Shown here: positions 16,332 through 24,172 of the stretch, piece by piece
Layout of the letters: every line of letters starts with the position of its first letter
Numbering within the stretch: the first letter of the stretch is position 1
From: G965240365 sp965240365
GTDB taxonomy: Bacteria; Pseudomonadota; Gammaproteobacteria; Eutrophobiales; Eutrophobiaceae
Assembly (NCBI GenBank): GCA_965240365.1
Contig: OZ251218.1
Location: 1,178,001-1,242,000, forward strand
Direction of reading: 5' to 3'
DNA: 64,000 bases
The notes under the pieces: model-generated
Seen by the model: only the letters and a program-made list of their open reading frames with translations
Told to the model about the DNA's origin: nothing
The model's database searches: none
Translations under genes and position numbers: made by a program

Positions 16332-16478
16332 AGGACACCTCGATTACAATTGTTAATGCCTGTCTGTTTGGCTTCATTATTGTTTCATAGAATTTAAGTT
16401 AAATCTATTTAGCTTTTTTGTCAAGATCCCTGATACTTTGTGGTCTGCCTCTGCCAGATAGCCGTTTAGTAGTGTCTA

Positions 16479-16556
16479 GCGGACCGTGCTCAAGTTTACT
16501 CGCGGCATAAACCTCGGCATGAATATAAGAAAATCCCCTTTAATTTCAAACATCTG
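16479..16556 (-). pseudogene. Degenerate internal fragment of glmS
   Basis: This stretch (GGACCGTGCTCAAGTTTACT, then CGGCATAAACCTCGGCATGA) is a decayed copy of an internal glmS segment now at about 16895-16960, which encodes YIHAEAYAAGELKHGPLA. It lies only about 30 bases beyond the glmS stop and has no further glmS sequence around it, so it is a short duplication relic and not a second gene. Confidence 0.75.
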
Positions 16557-16587
16557 CAACTCTTGCATATATGGTAAAACAGCAAAC

Positions 16588-18420
16588 TCATTCCACCGTC
16601 ACCGATTTGGCGAGATTACGGGGCTGGTCTATATCCGCCCCCTTGATCACGGCGACATAATAGGCCAGAAGCTGCAAGGGAACCGTATGCACTATCGGCA
16701 CCATATAATCGTAAACAGGGTTAATTTTAAGCACATGGACATTCTCCGAGTCCTCCACCTCGCTGCTTTTATCGGCAAAGATATAGAGCTGCCCGCCCCT
16801 GGCCCGCACTTCTTCCAGGTTTGATTTTAATTTTTCCAGCAGGTGATTATTTGGCGCGACCGCAATGACCGGCATGTCATCATCAACCAGCGCCAGCGGG
16901 CCATGCTTGAGTTCGCCGGCGGCATAGGCCTCGGCATGAATATAGGAAATCTCTTTCAGCTTCAATGCCCCCTCCATCGCCACCGGCAAAAAGCTGCCAC
17001 GGCCCAGAAACAGGGCGTGATGCTTGTCTGAAAATGCTTCGGCCATGGCCCGGATCGCCTCCTTGAACTGCAAGACCTGGTTTACCCGGCCCGGCAAACT
17101 CTCTAGCTGGCGCACCAGTTCGCGCTCCCGCCCGGCGGCAAGCCCGTTGAATCTTGCCAGGGCAACGACCAGCAGAAATAGGCCGACCAACTGGGTGGTA
17201 AACGCCTTGGTCGAGGCGACCCCAATCTCCGGTCCGGCCCGGGTCAGGAATACCAGTTCGGATTCTCTGGTCAGCGAGCTTTCCGCGACATTACAGATCG
17301 CCAGCGTGCTCAGATAAGCCGAGCGCCTCGCCTTTTGCAGGGCCGCCAGCGTATCGGCCGTTTCACCGGACTGGGATATTGAGACGAACAGGGTGTTGTC
17401 CATCACCACCGACTCGCGGTAGCGAAACTCGCTGGCTATCTCGACATCACAGGGGATACCGGCCAGTTCTTCCAGCCAGTGCGCCGCGATCAGGCCGGCA
17501 TGAAAGCTGGTGCCGCAGGCCGTTATCTTGACGGCCTTTACCGCGGCCAGGATGGTCCCGGCATCCTGGCCAAAGGCATTGATGACGACCCGCCCGTTGT
17601 CAATACGATCCTCAAATGACTCGGCAATGGCGCCCGGCTGGGAAAAGATTTCCTTGAGCATGTAATGCCGATACCCGGCTTTATCGGCGACATCGGCATT
17701 TAGTTCGGAAACAGTAACGGGTCTTTCAACCACCGCCCCCTGCTGGTCATAGAGGGTCAGTTGATCGCGGCGGATATCCGCCACATCGCCGTCTTCCAGA
17801 AAGATAAAGCGCTGGGTTACGGGCAGCAGGGCAAACACATCGGAGGCGATAAAGTATTCGCCGATACCCACCCCGATGACCAGCGGGCTGCCCTTTCTGG
17901 CGGCAATCAGACGCCGCGGTTCATGCCTGCTGATGACGCCAAGCGCATACGCGCCCTGTAACCGCGCCAGGGCGTTGAAGACCGCCTTGAGCAAATCGGA
18001 TTGGTCTTTAAGCGCCTGATAAACGGCGTTAACGGCCACTTCCGTATCGGTTTCCGATTCAAATTTGAAGCCAGCTGCCTTTTGTTGCTCCCGTAGCGCA
18101 GCATGATTCTCGATGATACCGTTATGCACCAAGGCAACCTGTTCCCGGCAAATATGCGGATGCGCATTGTTCACGCTCGGCCTGCCATGCGTGGCCCAGC
18201 GCGTGTGCGCGATACCGATAGCGCCACTCAGTGGCGCCGCATCATGCTCATCCTGGAGTTGCCTGACTTTGCCCAGGATGCGGATCCGCCGAAGTTGTGC
18301 AGCCGGGTCGATGATCGCAATCCCGGCGGAGTCATAACCACGATATTCCAGTCTTTTCAGGCCCTCCAGCAATACCGGAGAGACATCGCGCTGGGCCACC
18401 GCGCCGACTATGCCGCACAT
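16588..18420 (-). CDS. glmS: Glutamine-fructose-6-phosphate aminotransferase
   Basis: 610 aa, full length. Makes glucosamine-6-phosphate from fructose-6-phosphate and glutamine, the first step to UDP-GlcNAc. Start MCGIVGAV exposes the Cys nucleophile after Met removal. The N-terminal glutaminase has RGYDSAGIA and THGRPSVNNAHPH; two SIS domains follow (ACGTSFHAGLIA, SISQSGETADT, FLGRGSFLPVAMEGALKLKEISYIHAEAY), and the C terminus is the invariant PRNLAKSVTVE, the site Tn7-type elements recognise. No ribozyme is seen upstream. The 18421-18684 gap before it holds nothing else I can name. Confidence 0.97.
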   Translation of the reverse strand: MCGIVGAVAQRDVSPVLLEGLKRLEYRGYDSAGIAIIDPAAQLRRIRILGKVRQLQDEHDAAPLSGAIGIAHTRWATHGRPSVNNAHPHICREQVALVHNGIIENHAALREQQKAAGFKFESETDTEVAVNAVYQALKDQSDLLKAVFNALARLQGAYALGVISRHEPRRLIAARKGSPLVIGVGIGEYFIASDVFALLPVTQRFIFLEDGDVADIRRDQLTLYDQQGAVVERPVTVSELNADVADKAGYRHYMLKEIFSQPGAIAESFEDRIDNGRVVINAFGQDAGTILAAVKAVKITACGTSFHAGLIAAHWLEELAGIPCDVEIASEFRYRESVVMDNTLFVSISQSGETADTLAALQKARRSAYLSTLAICNVAESSLTRESELVFLTRAGPEIGVASTKAFTTQLVGLFLLVVALARFNGLAAGRERELVRQLESLPGRVNQVLQFKEAIRAMAEAFSDKHHALFLGRGSFLPVAMEGALKLKEISYIHAEAYAAGELKHGPLALVDDDMPVIAVAPNNHLLEKLKSNLEEVRARGGQLYIFADKSSEVEDSENVHVLKINPVYDYMVPIVHTVPLQLLAYYVAVIKGADIDQPRNLAKSVTVE

Positions 18421-18683
18421 CAGGGAAAATCCCGGGCAAGTCTGAAAGAGACCCGCCTTGCCATTGCCGCTGCCCGTTCAGGCCGGGGATAAGGGAAACA
18501 GGCTGAAATATCCCCGCATTCTGTGAATTTTGAGCGCATGTTTGATTGTTGTTAAAGATTGTTGCCGCGGCACGGGAGTATCATGCCTGTTACTCCGTTA
18601 TTTTGAGGCATCGTGGGTCTCGCAAAGATGCGGATTCCTAAGACGGAATCGGAATCCATCGCCGATTAGGCCATTTTTAAAGA

Positions 18684-18761
<78 letters not shown>

Positions 18762-18807
18762 GATTGAATGGTTATTGCAAGACAATGTGGCCGCAATAAA
18801 ACAGAAA

Positions 18808-19164
18808 TCAACGCCTCAGCAGGTCCAGCACCAACTCCAGTTCCGTTTTCAGCAGCCGGATAATCTGCTGGCTCTGACTGGCGTCGTCTCTGGCCTGATC
18901 GCCCGCCAGACACTGTCTGGCGCCGCCGATGGTAAACCCCTGTTCATAGAGTAAGCAGCGGATTTGCCGGATCAGGATGATGTCGTGGCGTTGATAGTAA
19001 CGGCGATTACCGCGCCGCTTCAGGGGTTCCAACTGGGGAAATTCCTGTTCCCAGTAGCGCAGCACATGCGGCTTCAGCGCGCACAGATCGCTGGCTTCCC
19101 CGATAGTGAAATAGCGTTTGCCAGGTATCGGCGGCAGTTCACTGTTGCCGGACATTTCCAGCAT
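18808..19164 (-). CDS. MerR-family transcriptional regulator downstream of ihfA
   Basis: 118 aa. N-terminal MerR winged helix: RYFTIGEASDLCALKPHVLRYWEQEFPQL, then RRGNRRYYQRHDIILIRQIRCLLYEQGFTI, then a short coiled coil to the end. There is no C-terminal Cys/effector domain, so its signal is unknown. It is the conserved MerR gene that follows ihfA in many gammaproteobacteria. ATG 19164 overlaps the ihfA stop by 26 bases; an ATG at 19155 is an alternative. Confidence 0.9.
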   Translation of the reverse strand: MLEMSGNSELPPIPGKRYFTIGEASDLCALKPHVLRYWEQEFPQLEPLKRRGNRRYYQRHDIILIRQIRCLLYEQGFTIGGARQCLAGDQARDDASQSQQIIRLLKTELELVLDLLRR

Positions 19165-19447
19165 AGGCTTCCACCCTTGCCTTGAGTTTTTGGCCGGGGC
19201 GAAATGTCACCACGCGGCGGGCGCTGATCGGGATTTTTTCGCCGGTCTTGGGGTTTCTCCCCGGCCGTTGATTCTTGTCCCTCAGGTCGAAATTACCAAA
19301 CCCGGACAGCTTGACCTGATGCCCCGATTCCAGCGCGCGGCAAATCTCTTCAAAGAACATTTCCACCATTTCCTTGGCCTCGCGTTTATTAAGACCCAGT
19401 TCTTCGTAGAGCTTTTCCGCCATCGCGGCTTTTGTCAGGGCGCCCAT
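19139..19447 (-). CDS. ihfA: Integration host factor alpha subunit
   Basis: 102 aa, the normal IHF-alpha length. DNA-bending HU/IHF fold with LTKAAMAEKLYEELGLNKREAKEMVEMFFEEI, KLSGFGNFDLRDKNQRPGRNPKTGE (intercalating Pro arm) and the end RRVVTFRPGQKLKARVE. It partners IhfB. The position after pheT is the classic pheST-ihfA order. A 15-base gap separates it from pheT. Confidence 0.96.
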   Translation of the reverse strand: MGALTKAAMAEKLYEELGLNKREAKEMVEMFFEEICRALESGHQVKLSGFGNFDLRDKNQRPGRNPKTGEKIPISARRVVTFRPGQKLKARVEAYAGNVRQQ

Positions 19448-19462
19448 ATTGATTGCCTGATT

Positions 19463-21877
19463 TTATTCCCTCAGCCTCGCGCCGAATTTTTTGTATAGCC
19501 CATCTGTAATATTACCCATGACGGTTTCAATTTCTTCATCTTTAAGGGTGCTGGATGTTGCCCTAAAGGTCAAGCCCAGGGCAAGGCTTTTTTTCCCTTT
19601 TTCAATGCCTTCGCCCCGATAGACATCAAATAACTCCAACTCGTTTAACCATGCCGTTGCGTCATTTTTGACACACTCGACGACGGCATGAAACGCGACC
19701 GCTTCATCAATCACGATTGACAGATCGCGTTTTATGGGCGGGAAGCGCGATATGCTCATGGCCGCCTTGTCTTTAACGGCCGCCCCGGCCCCGGCAGGCG
19801 CCGTTTGGCGCGCCGGCGTCAGTTTTTCTGTATTGATTTCAAACAGATAGGTATTTTCCTTGAGTTCCAGCGCGGCGCTCCGGGCCGGGTGCAAAAGGCC
19901 GAAACAGCCGATCACCTCGACCCCTGTCAAAATCTGCATGGCCTGACCCGGGTGCAGGGCATTCACCTCGGCCGGCCTGAATTCAAGCCGCCCGCTGTCA
20001 AGCTCTGGCTGAAGCAGGGCCTCAAGATCGGCCTTCAAATCGTAGAAGTCGCTGGATACGTCTGTTTGATCCCATTGTTTTTTATAGCGGCTGCCGTAAA
20101 TCACGCCGCCGAGGCGATATTCCTGCCGCGGCGCGGCGCCGCCGCTGAAGACCAGGCCGGTTTCAAATAAGCGGGCGCGTTCCTGCTGGCGCTTTATATT
20201 GTATTGCAGCGCGCCGATGAGTCCCGGCCACAGACCGGCCCGCATTTCAGACAATTCAGGCGCGATCGGGTTGGCGAGGCGCAGCGTTTGCGCTTCGCCT
20301 TTGAACAGCCGGTTCAGTTCCGGCGCGACAAAGCCATAGGTGATCACTTCCTGATAATCGCGGCAAACCAGAATATCGCGCAGGCGTTCAAGCCGCTGCA
20401 AGCCCCGGTTGACGGGCCGCATCTTGAGCCGGTGCGCCGGCGTCTTGACCGCGATCGCGTCATAGCCGTAGATACGGGCCAGTTCCTCGATCAGGTCCAC
20501 CTCGATGTTTATGTCAAACCGGTAGGAGGGCGGCGTGACCAGCCATTGATTATTCTTGTATCTGGCCTTCATGCCCAGGGCCTTGAGGCGCTCCGAGACA
20601 AACCGTTCGTGGATTTCGATGCCGAGCACCCGTTTTATCTCCGTCTTGCGCAGGGTGATCGCTGGCGTCTGCGGCAGGCAGGCATCGTGGCTCGCCTCCA
20701 CCACGGGCCCGGCCTGACCGCCACACAGATCCAGGATGAGTTCCGTTGCGCGTTCGAGGGCGGCGGCTTGCCGTTTCGGGTCAACCCCCCTTTCAAAGCG
20801 GTGGGAGGCGTCGGTCTGCATGCCATAGCGCCTGGCCTGGCCGATCATCTTCTCCGGGGCAAAGAACGCGCTTTCCAGAAAAATATGGCCGGTTTTTTCC
20901 GTGACTGCGCTGGCCTTGCCGCCCATCAGCCCGGCCATGGCCAACGGCCCCGAGTCATCCGCGATCAAGACGGTGGCCGGCTTGATTTCATGCCCGGAGT
21001 CATCCAGCAGGGTGATCGTCTCACCTGCTTCCGGGTAACGCACACGGATAACACCATTCAGGCGATCATTATCAAAGGCATGCAGGGGCTGGCCCGATTC
21101 GAGCATGACGTAGTTCGTTATATCGACGACAATATTGACGGTTCGAAGACCCGAGCGCCGCAGTTTTTCGCGCAGCCAGAGCGGCGAGCGCGCCGTCATA
21201 TCCACGTTTTCAATGACCCGCCCGGCATAATGCGGGCAGGCCTCTTTGGCCGTTAATTCGAGCGTTCTCCTGGCCCTGGAAGCGACCGGCGCGGCCTTCA
21301 CAGGGATAACCGGGGCGGGCAGTTGATTGATCACGGCCACTTCACGCGCGATACCGAGCAGGCTGAGGCAATCACCGCGATTGGGGGTCACCGAGATTTC
21401 AATGATAGTATCGTCCCGGCCGAAGAGTTCCGGCAGCGGCCGCCCGGCCGTTTCTGCCGCGGATAGTTCCAGGATGCCGGCCTCATCTTCACCGAGACCG
21501 ATCTCGGCCGGGGCGCAGAGCATGCCCTCTGAAGTCACGCCTTTTACAGAGACGGCCTGCAATGGGGGCCTGCCCGGCAGTTTGGCGCCCGGCTTTGCCA
21601 GGATCGCGCGCATACCCGGCCTGACATTGGCCGCGCCACAGATCACGGTGAATAACGCATTCCGGCCCGCCTTGACCCGGCAGACATGCAGTTTGTCCGC
21701 GCGCGGGTGGGGCTCTATAGCCTTGATCTCGGCCACGACCAGCCCGGCCAGGTCGGGGCAGGCCGGCGAGACGCCCTCCACTTCCAGACCGGCCATGGTC
21801 AGTTGCCGCGTCAGCGTCTCGCTGTCGATCTCCGGGTCAACAAATTCACGCAACCAGTGTTCACTGAATTTCATCAC
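19463..21877 (-). CDS. pheT: Phenylalanyl-tRNA synthetase beta subunit
   Basis: 804 aa, full length. N-terminal MKFSEHWLREFVDPEIDSETL, then a tRNA-binding OB domain (VVAEIKAIEPHPRADKLHVC), the B3/B4 editing region, B5, a catalytic-like core, and the C-terminal FDX-ACB anticodon-binding domain (MSISRFPPIKRDLSIVIDE). With PheS it forms the (alpha-beta)2 enzyme that charges tRNA-Phe. ATG overlaps the pheS stop by 4 bases. Confidence 0.97.
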   Translation of the reverse strand: MMKFSEHWLREFVDPEIDSETLTRQLTMAGLEVEGVSPACPDLAGLVVAEIKAIEPHPRADKLHVCRVKAGRNALFTVICGAANVRPGMRAILAKPGAKLPGRPPLQAVSVKGVTSEGMLCAPAEIGLGEDEAGILELSAAETAGRPLPELFGRDDTIIEISVTPNRGDCLSLLGIAREVAVINQLPAPVIPVKAAPVASRARRTLELTAKEACPHYAGRVIENVDMTARSPLWLREKLRRSGLRTVNIVVDITNYVMLESGQPLHAFDNDRLNGVIRVRYPEAGETITLLDDSGHEIKPATVLIADDSGPLAMAGLMGGKASAVTEKTGHIFLESAFFAPEKMIGQARRYGMQTDASHRFERGVDPKRQAAALERATELILDLCGGQAGPVVEASHDACLPQTPAITLRKTEIKRVLGIEIHERFVSERLKALGMKARYKNNQWLVTPPSYRFDINIEVDLIEELARIYGYDAIAVKTPAHRLKMRPVNRGLQRLERLRDILVCRDYQEVITYGFVAPELNRLFKGEAQTLRLANPIAPELSEMRAGLWPGLIGALQYNIKRQQERARLFETGLVFSGGAAPRQEYRLGGVIYGSRYKKQWDQTDVSSDFYDLKADLEALLQPELDSGRLEFRPAEVNALHPGQAMQILTGVEVIGCFGLLHPARSAALELKENTYLFEINTEKLTPARQTAPAGAGAAVKDKAAMSISRFPPIKRDLSIVIDEAVAFHAVVECVKNDATAWLNELELFDVYRGEGIEKGKKSLALGLTFRATSSTLKDEEIETVMGNITDGLYKKFGARLRE

Positions 21878-22866
21878 ATGGCCCCTCGGTGAAAGCGCTC
21901 AAGAAAACGCAGGTCATTTTCAAAGAAGAGACGGATATCGCTGAGGCCATAATACAGCATCGCCAGACGCTCGACCCCCATGCCGAAGGCCAGGCCGGTA
22001 TATTTTTCGGGGTCAACACCGACATTCAGCAGCACATTGGGATGCACCATGCCGCAACCGAGCACTTCAAGCCAGCCGCATTCACCCATGATATCGACCT
22101 CCGCGGAAGGTTCGGTGAACGGGAAATAGGAAGGGCGAAAACGGATTTCGAGCGCCTGCTCAAAGAAAATCTCCAGGAAGTCAATCAACAGGCCTTTCAG
22201 TGCGGCAAAGGTCACCGTTTGGTCAACGATCAAGCCTTCGACCTGATGAAACATCGGGGTGTGGGTCATGTCCGAATCACAGCGATAGACCCGGCCCGGC
22301 GCGATAAAGCGAAACGGCGGCCGGGCGTTTTCCATGACGCGGATCTGCACCGATGAGGTATGCGTTCTCAACAGGCGCCCGTCCGGGAAATAAAAGGTGT
22401 CGTGCATGGCCCGCGCCGGGTGATGCTCGGCGATGTTTAAGGCGCCAAAGTTATGATAATCGTCTTCTATCTCCGGCCCCTCGACGATATCGAAGCCGAT
22501 TTGCTGAAACAGGGCCTGGATACGCCGCAGGGTGAGTGTTATGGGATGCCGCCCCGCGCAGCCCATGCCGCGGCCGGGCAGGGTGGTGTCAATACGGCCC
22601 TGTTCGATCGCCTGCCCGAGCGCCGCGTCTTGCAGCCGTTTTTTTCTGAGATCATGCGCCTCCTGCACAAGCTGTTTGGCCCGGTTGACTAACTGCCCGA
22701 CCCTCGGCCGCTCGCCGGCCGGCAAGCGGCCAAGCTGCTTAAGCTGTTCCGTCAGCCGGCCTTTCCTGCCCAGATAATTGATCCGGATCTGCTCAAGCTG
22801 CGGCAGCCCGGCCGCGGCCTGGATTTCGGTCAGGGCCTCGGCCTGGAGTTTTTCGATGTCGTTCAA
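21874..22866 (-). CDS. pheS: Phenylalanyl-tRNA synthetase alpha subunit
   Basis: 330 aa from a TTG start (LNDIEKLQAEALTEIQ), where family homology begins; the ATG at 22971 would add 35 residues encoded by repeat-like intergenic DNA. Class II motifs: HPITLTLRRIQALFQQIGFDIVEGPEIEDDYHNF, motif 2 VYRCDSDMTHTPMFHQ and motif 3 FGMGVERLAMLYYGLSDIR. It catalyses Phe adenylation and transfer. A TTG start may keep expression low; the rplT-pheS gap is where phenylalanine attenuators lie in relatives, but I saw no clear leader peptide. Confidence 0.95.
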   Translation of the reverse strand: MNDIEKLQAEALTEIQAAAGLPQLEQIRINYLGRKGRLTEQLKQLGRLPAGERPRVGQLVNRAKQLVQEAHDLRKKRLQDAALGQAIEQGRIDTTLPGRGMGCAGRHPITLTLRRIQALFQQIGFDIVEGPEIEDDYHNFGALNIAEHHPARAMHDTFYFPDGRLLRTHTSSVQIRVMENARPPFRFIAPGRVYRCDSDMTHTPMFHQVEGLIVDQTVTFAALKGLLIDFLEIFFEQALEIRFRPSYFPFTEPSAEVDIMGECGWLEVLGCGMVHPNVLLNVGVDPEKYTGLAFGMGVERLAMLYYGLSDIRLFFENDLRFLERFHRGAM

Positions 22867-22891
22867 TTTTCTGGTTCCTGGGTAAAGGGAC

Positions 22892-22997
22892 CCGCGGATG
22901 ACGCGGATTAACACAGATTCAAAATCAAGAGTGCCGCGCTTATCTGTAGTCGGCAATTTCAGATGATCCACGGATGACGCGGATTCAAAACAAGAAT
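22892..22997. repeat. Direct repeat pair in the rplT-pheS gap
   Basis: CCGCGGATGACGCGGATT at 22892 and CCACGGATGACGCGGATT at 22968, each followed by a related CAAAATCAAGAG or CAAAACAAGAAT, 76 bases apart. On the minus strand they lie between rplT and pheS, partly inside the spurious upstream extension of pheS. The function is unknown. Confidence 0.6.
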
Positions 22998-23051
22998 ATC
23001 TTGTTGATCCGTGTCTATACGCGGTTCATTGGAGGCGTTTGGAGATGCCCG

Positions 23052-23411
23052 CTAGCCGGCGAGGGCGGATTTGGCCTGTGCGGCCAGCGCGGCAAAGGCC
23101 GGCTTGTCCGCTACGGCCATGTCGGCCAGCACCTTTCGATCAACCTCAATGGCGGCTTTGTTGAGCCCGTCCATGAAGCGGCTGTAGGACAGGCCATGCG
23201 TCCTGGCCTCGGCATTGATGCGGATGATCCATAAGGCGCGGAACTGGCGCTTGCGCTGGCGGCGGTCGCGGTAGGCATATTGCGCCGCCCGGGTAACGGC
23301 CTGTTTTGCCACCCTGAATACATTTTTGCGGCGGCCTCTGTAGCCTTTGGCCTGCGCAATAATCTTTTTATGTCTGGCGTGCGCGGTGACGCCGCGTTTG
23401 ACTCTGGGCAT
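23052..23411 (-). CDS. rplT: 50S ribosomal protein L20
   Basis: 119 aa, full length: MPRVKRGVTAHARHKKIIAQAKGYRGRRKNVFRVAKQAV and RDRRQRKRQFRALWIIRINA. It binds 23S rRNA early in 50S assembly and in Enterobacteria represses the rpmI-rplT message. It follows rpmI after 15 bases. Confidence 0.97.
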   Translation of the reverse strand: MPRVKRGVTAHARHKKIIAQAKGYRGRRKNVFRVAKQAVTRAAQYAYRDRRQRKRQFRALWIIRINAEARTHGLSYSRFMDGLNKAAIEVDRKVLADMAVADKPAFAALAAQAKSALAG

Positions 23412-23426
23412 TGCCTTGGATCCTCG

Positions 23427-23624
23427 TTAGAGATAGGGGACCATGCGGGCAATCGCCTTCTGGTCGTTATCGTGGACAGCCGCCATGCCGCGCAACTGGC
23501 GCTTACGCTTGGTGCTCTTTTTGGTCAATATATGATTGCGGTGCGATTGACGATGCTTGAATTTCCCGGATGCGGTGCGGGAAAAACGCTTGGCGGCGCC
23601 GCTGTTGGTCTTCATCTTGGGCAT
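23427..23624 (-). CDS. rpmI: 50S ribosomal protein L35
   Basis: 65 aa, the normal size: MPKMKTNSGAAKRFSRTASGKFK, HILTKKSTKRKRQLRG. It lies between infC and rplT in the standard order, 26 bases after infC. Confidence 0.96.
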   Translation of the reverse strand: MPKMKTNSGAAKRFSRTASGKFKHRQSHRNHILTKKSTKRKRQLRGMAAVHDNDQKAIARMVPYL

Positions 23625-23650
23625 ATTAGTACTGAACTCTGTTGTGGGTG

Positions 23651-24169
23651 TTAATGTCGTTTCGGCGCGAGCACCATAACCATTTGCCGGCCTTCCAGCT
23701 TCGGATATTGCTCGACCATGCCATGCTGTTCCAGATCGGCCTCAATGCGCGCCAGCATTTTACTGCCAAGTTCCTGGTGCGCCATTTCACGCCCGCGAAA
23801 GCGCAGGGTAATCTTGACCTTGTCGCCCTCGCCCAGAAACTTGATCACATGCCGCAGTTTCACCGCATAATCACCCTTTTCAGTGCCGGGTCTGAACTTG
23901 ATCTCCTTGACCTGGATCTGCTTTTGTTTCTTTTTGGCCGCGTGTTTCTTTTTATTCCGGTTAAATACATATTTGCCGTAATCCATGATACGGCAAACCG
24001 GCGGTTTTGCCATCGGCACGATTTCAACCAGATCCAATTCGGAATCATCCGCGATTTGCAACGCTTCACTGATTGGCACGACGCCGACCTGTTCACCCTC
24101 TGCGTTGATGAGTCTTACCTCGGCCGAAGTGATGTCTTCATTGAGGCGTGTCTGCTTTTCTGCGCTGAT
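23651..24169 (-). CDS. infC: Translation initiation factor IF-3, starting at an AUC codon
   Basis: 172 aa if read from ATC at 24169: (I)SAEKQTRLNEDITSAEVRLINAEGEQVG, then VPISEALQIADDSELDLVEI and MDYGKYVF. The in-frame codon two upstream of the ATC is a stop, and no ATG, GTG or TTG lies before the conserved N-terminal domain; the first ATG-like start would lose about 30 conserved residues. GGAGG lies 8 bases before the ATC. IF-3 rejects non-canonical starts, and in E. coli infC begins with AUU for autoregulation; AUC would serve the same end. It follows thrS after three bases. Confidence 0.93.
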   Translation of the reverse strand: MSAEKQTRLNEDITSAEVRLINAEGEQVGVVPISEALQIADDSELDLVEIVPMAKPPVCRIMDYGKYVFNRNKKKHAAKKKQKQIQVKEIKFRPGTEKGDYAVKLRHVIKFLGEGDKVKITLRFRGREMAHQELGSKMLARIEADLEQHGMVEQYPKLEGRQMVMVLAPKRH

Positions 24170-24172
24170 AAA

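Noticed and set aside
20204..21256. 350-codon plus-strand reading frame opposite pheT
   Set aside because: It is the complement of conserved pheT codons; its composition reflects that and no domain is recognisable.
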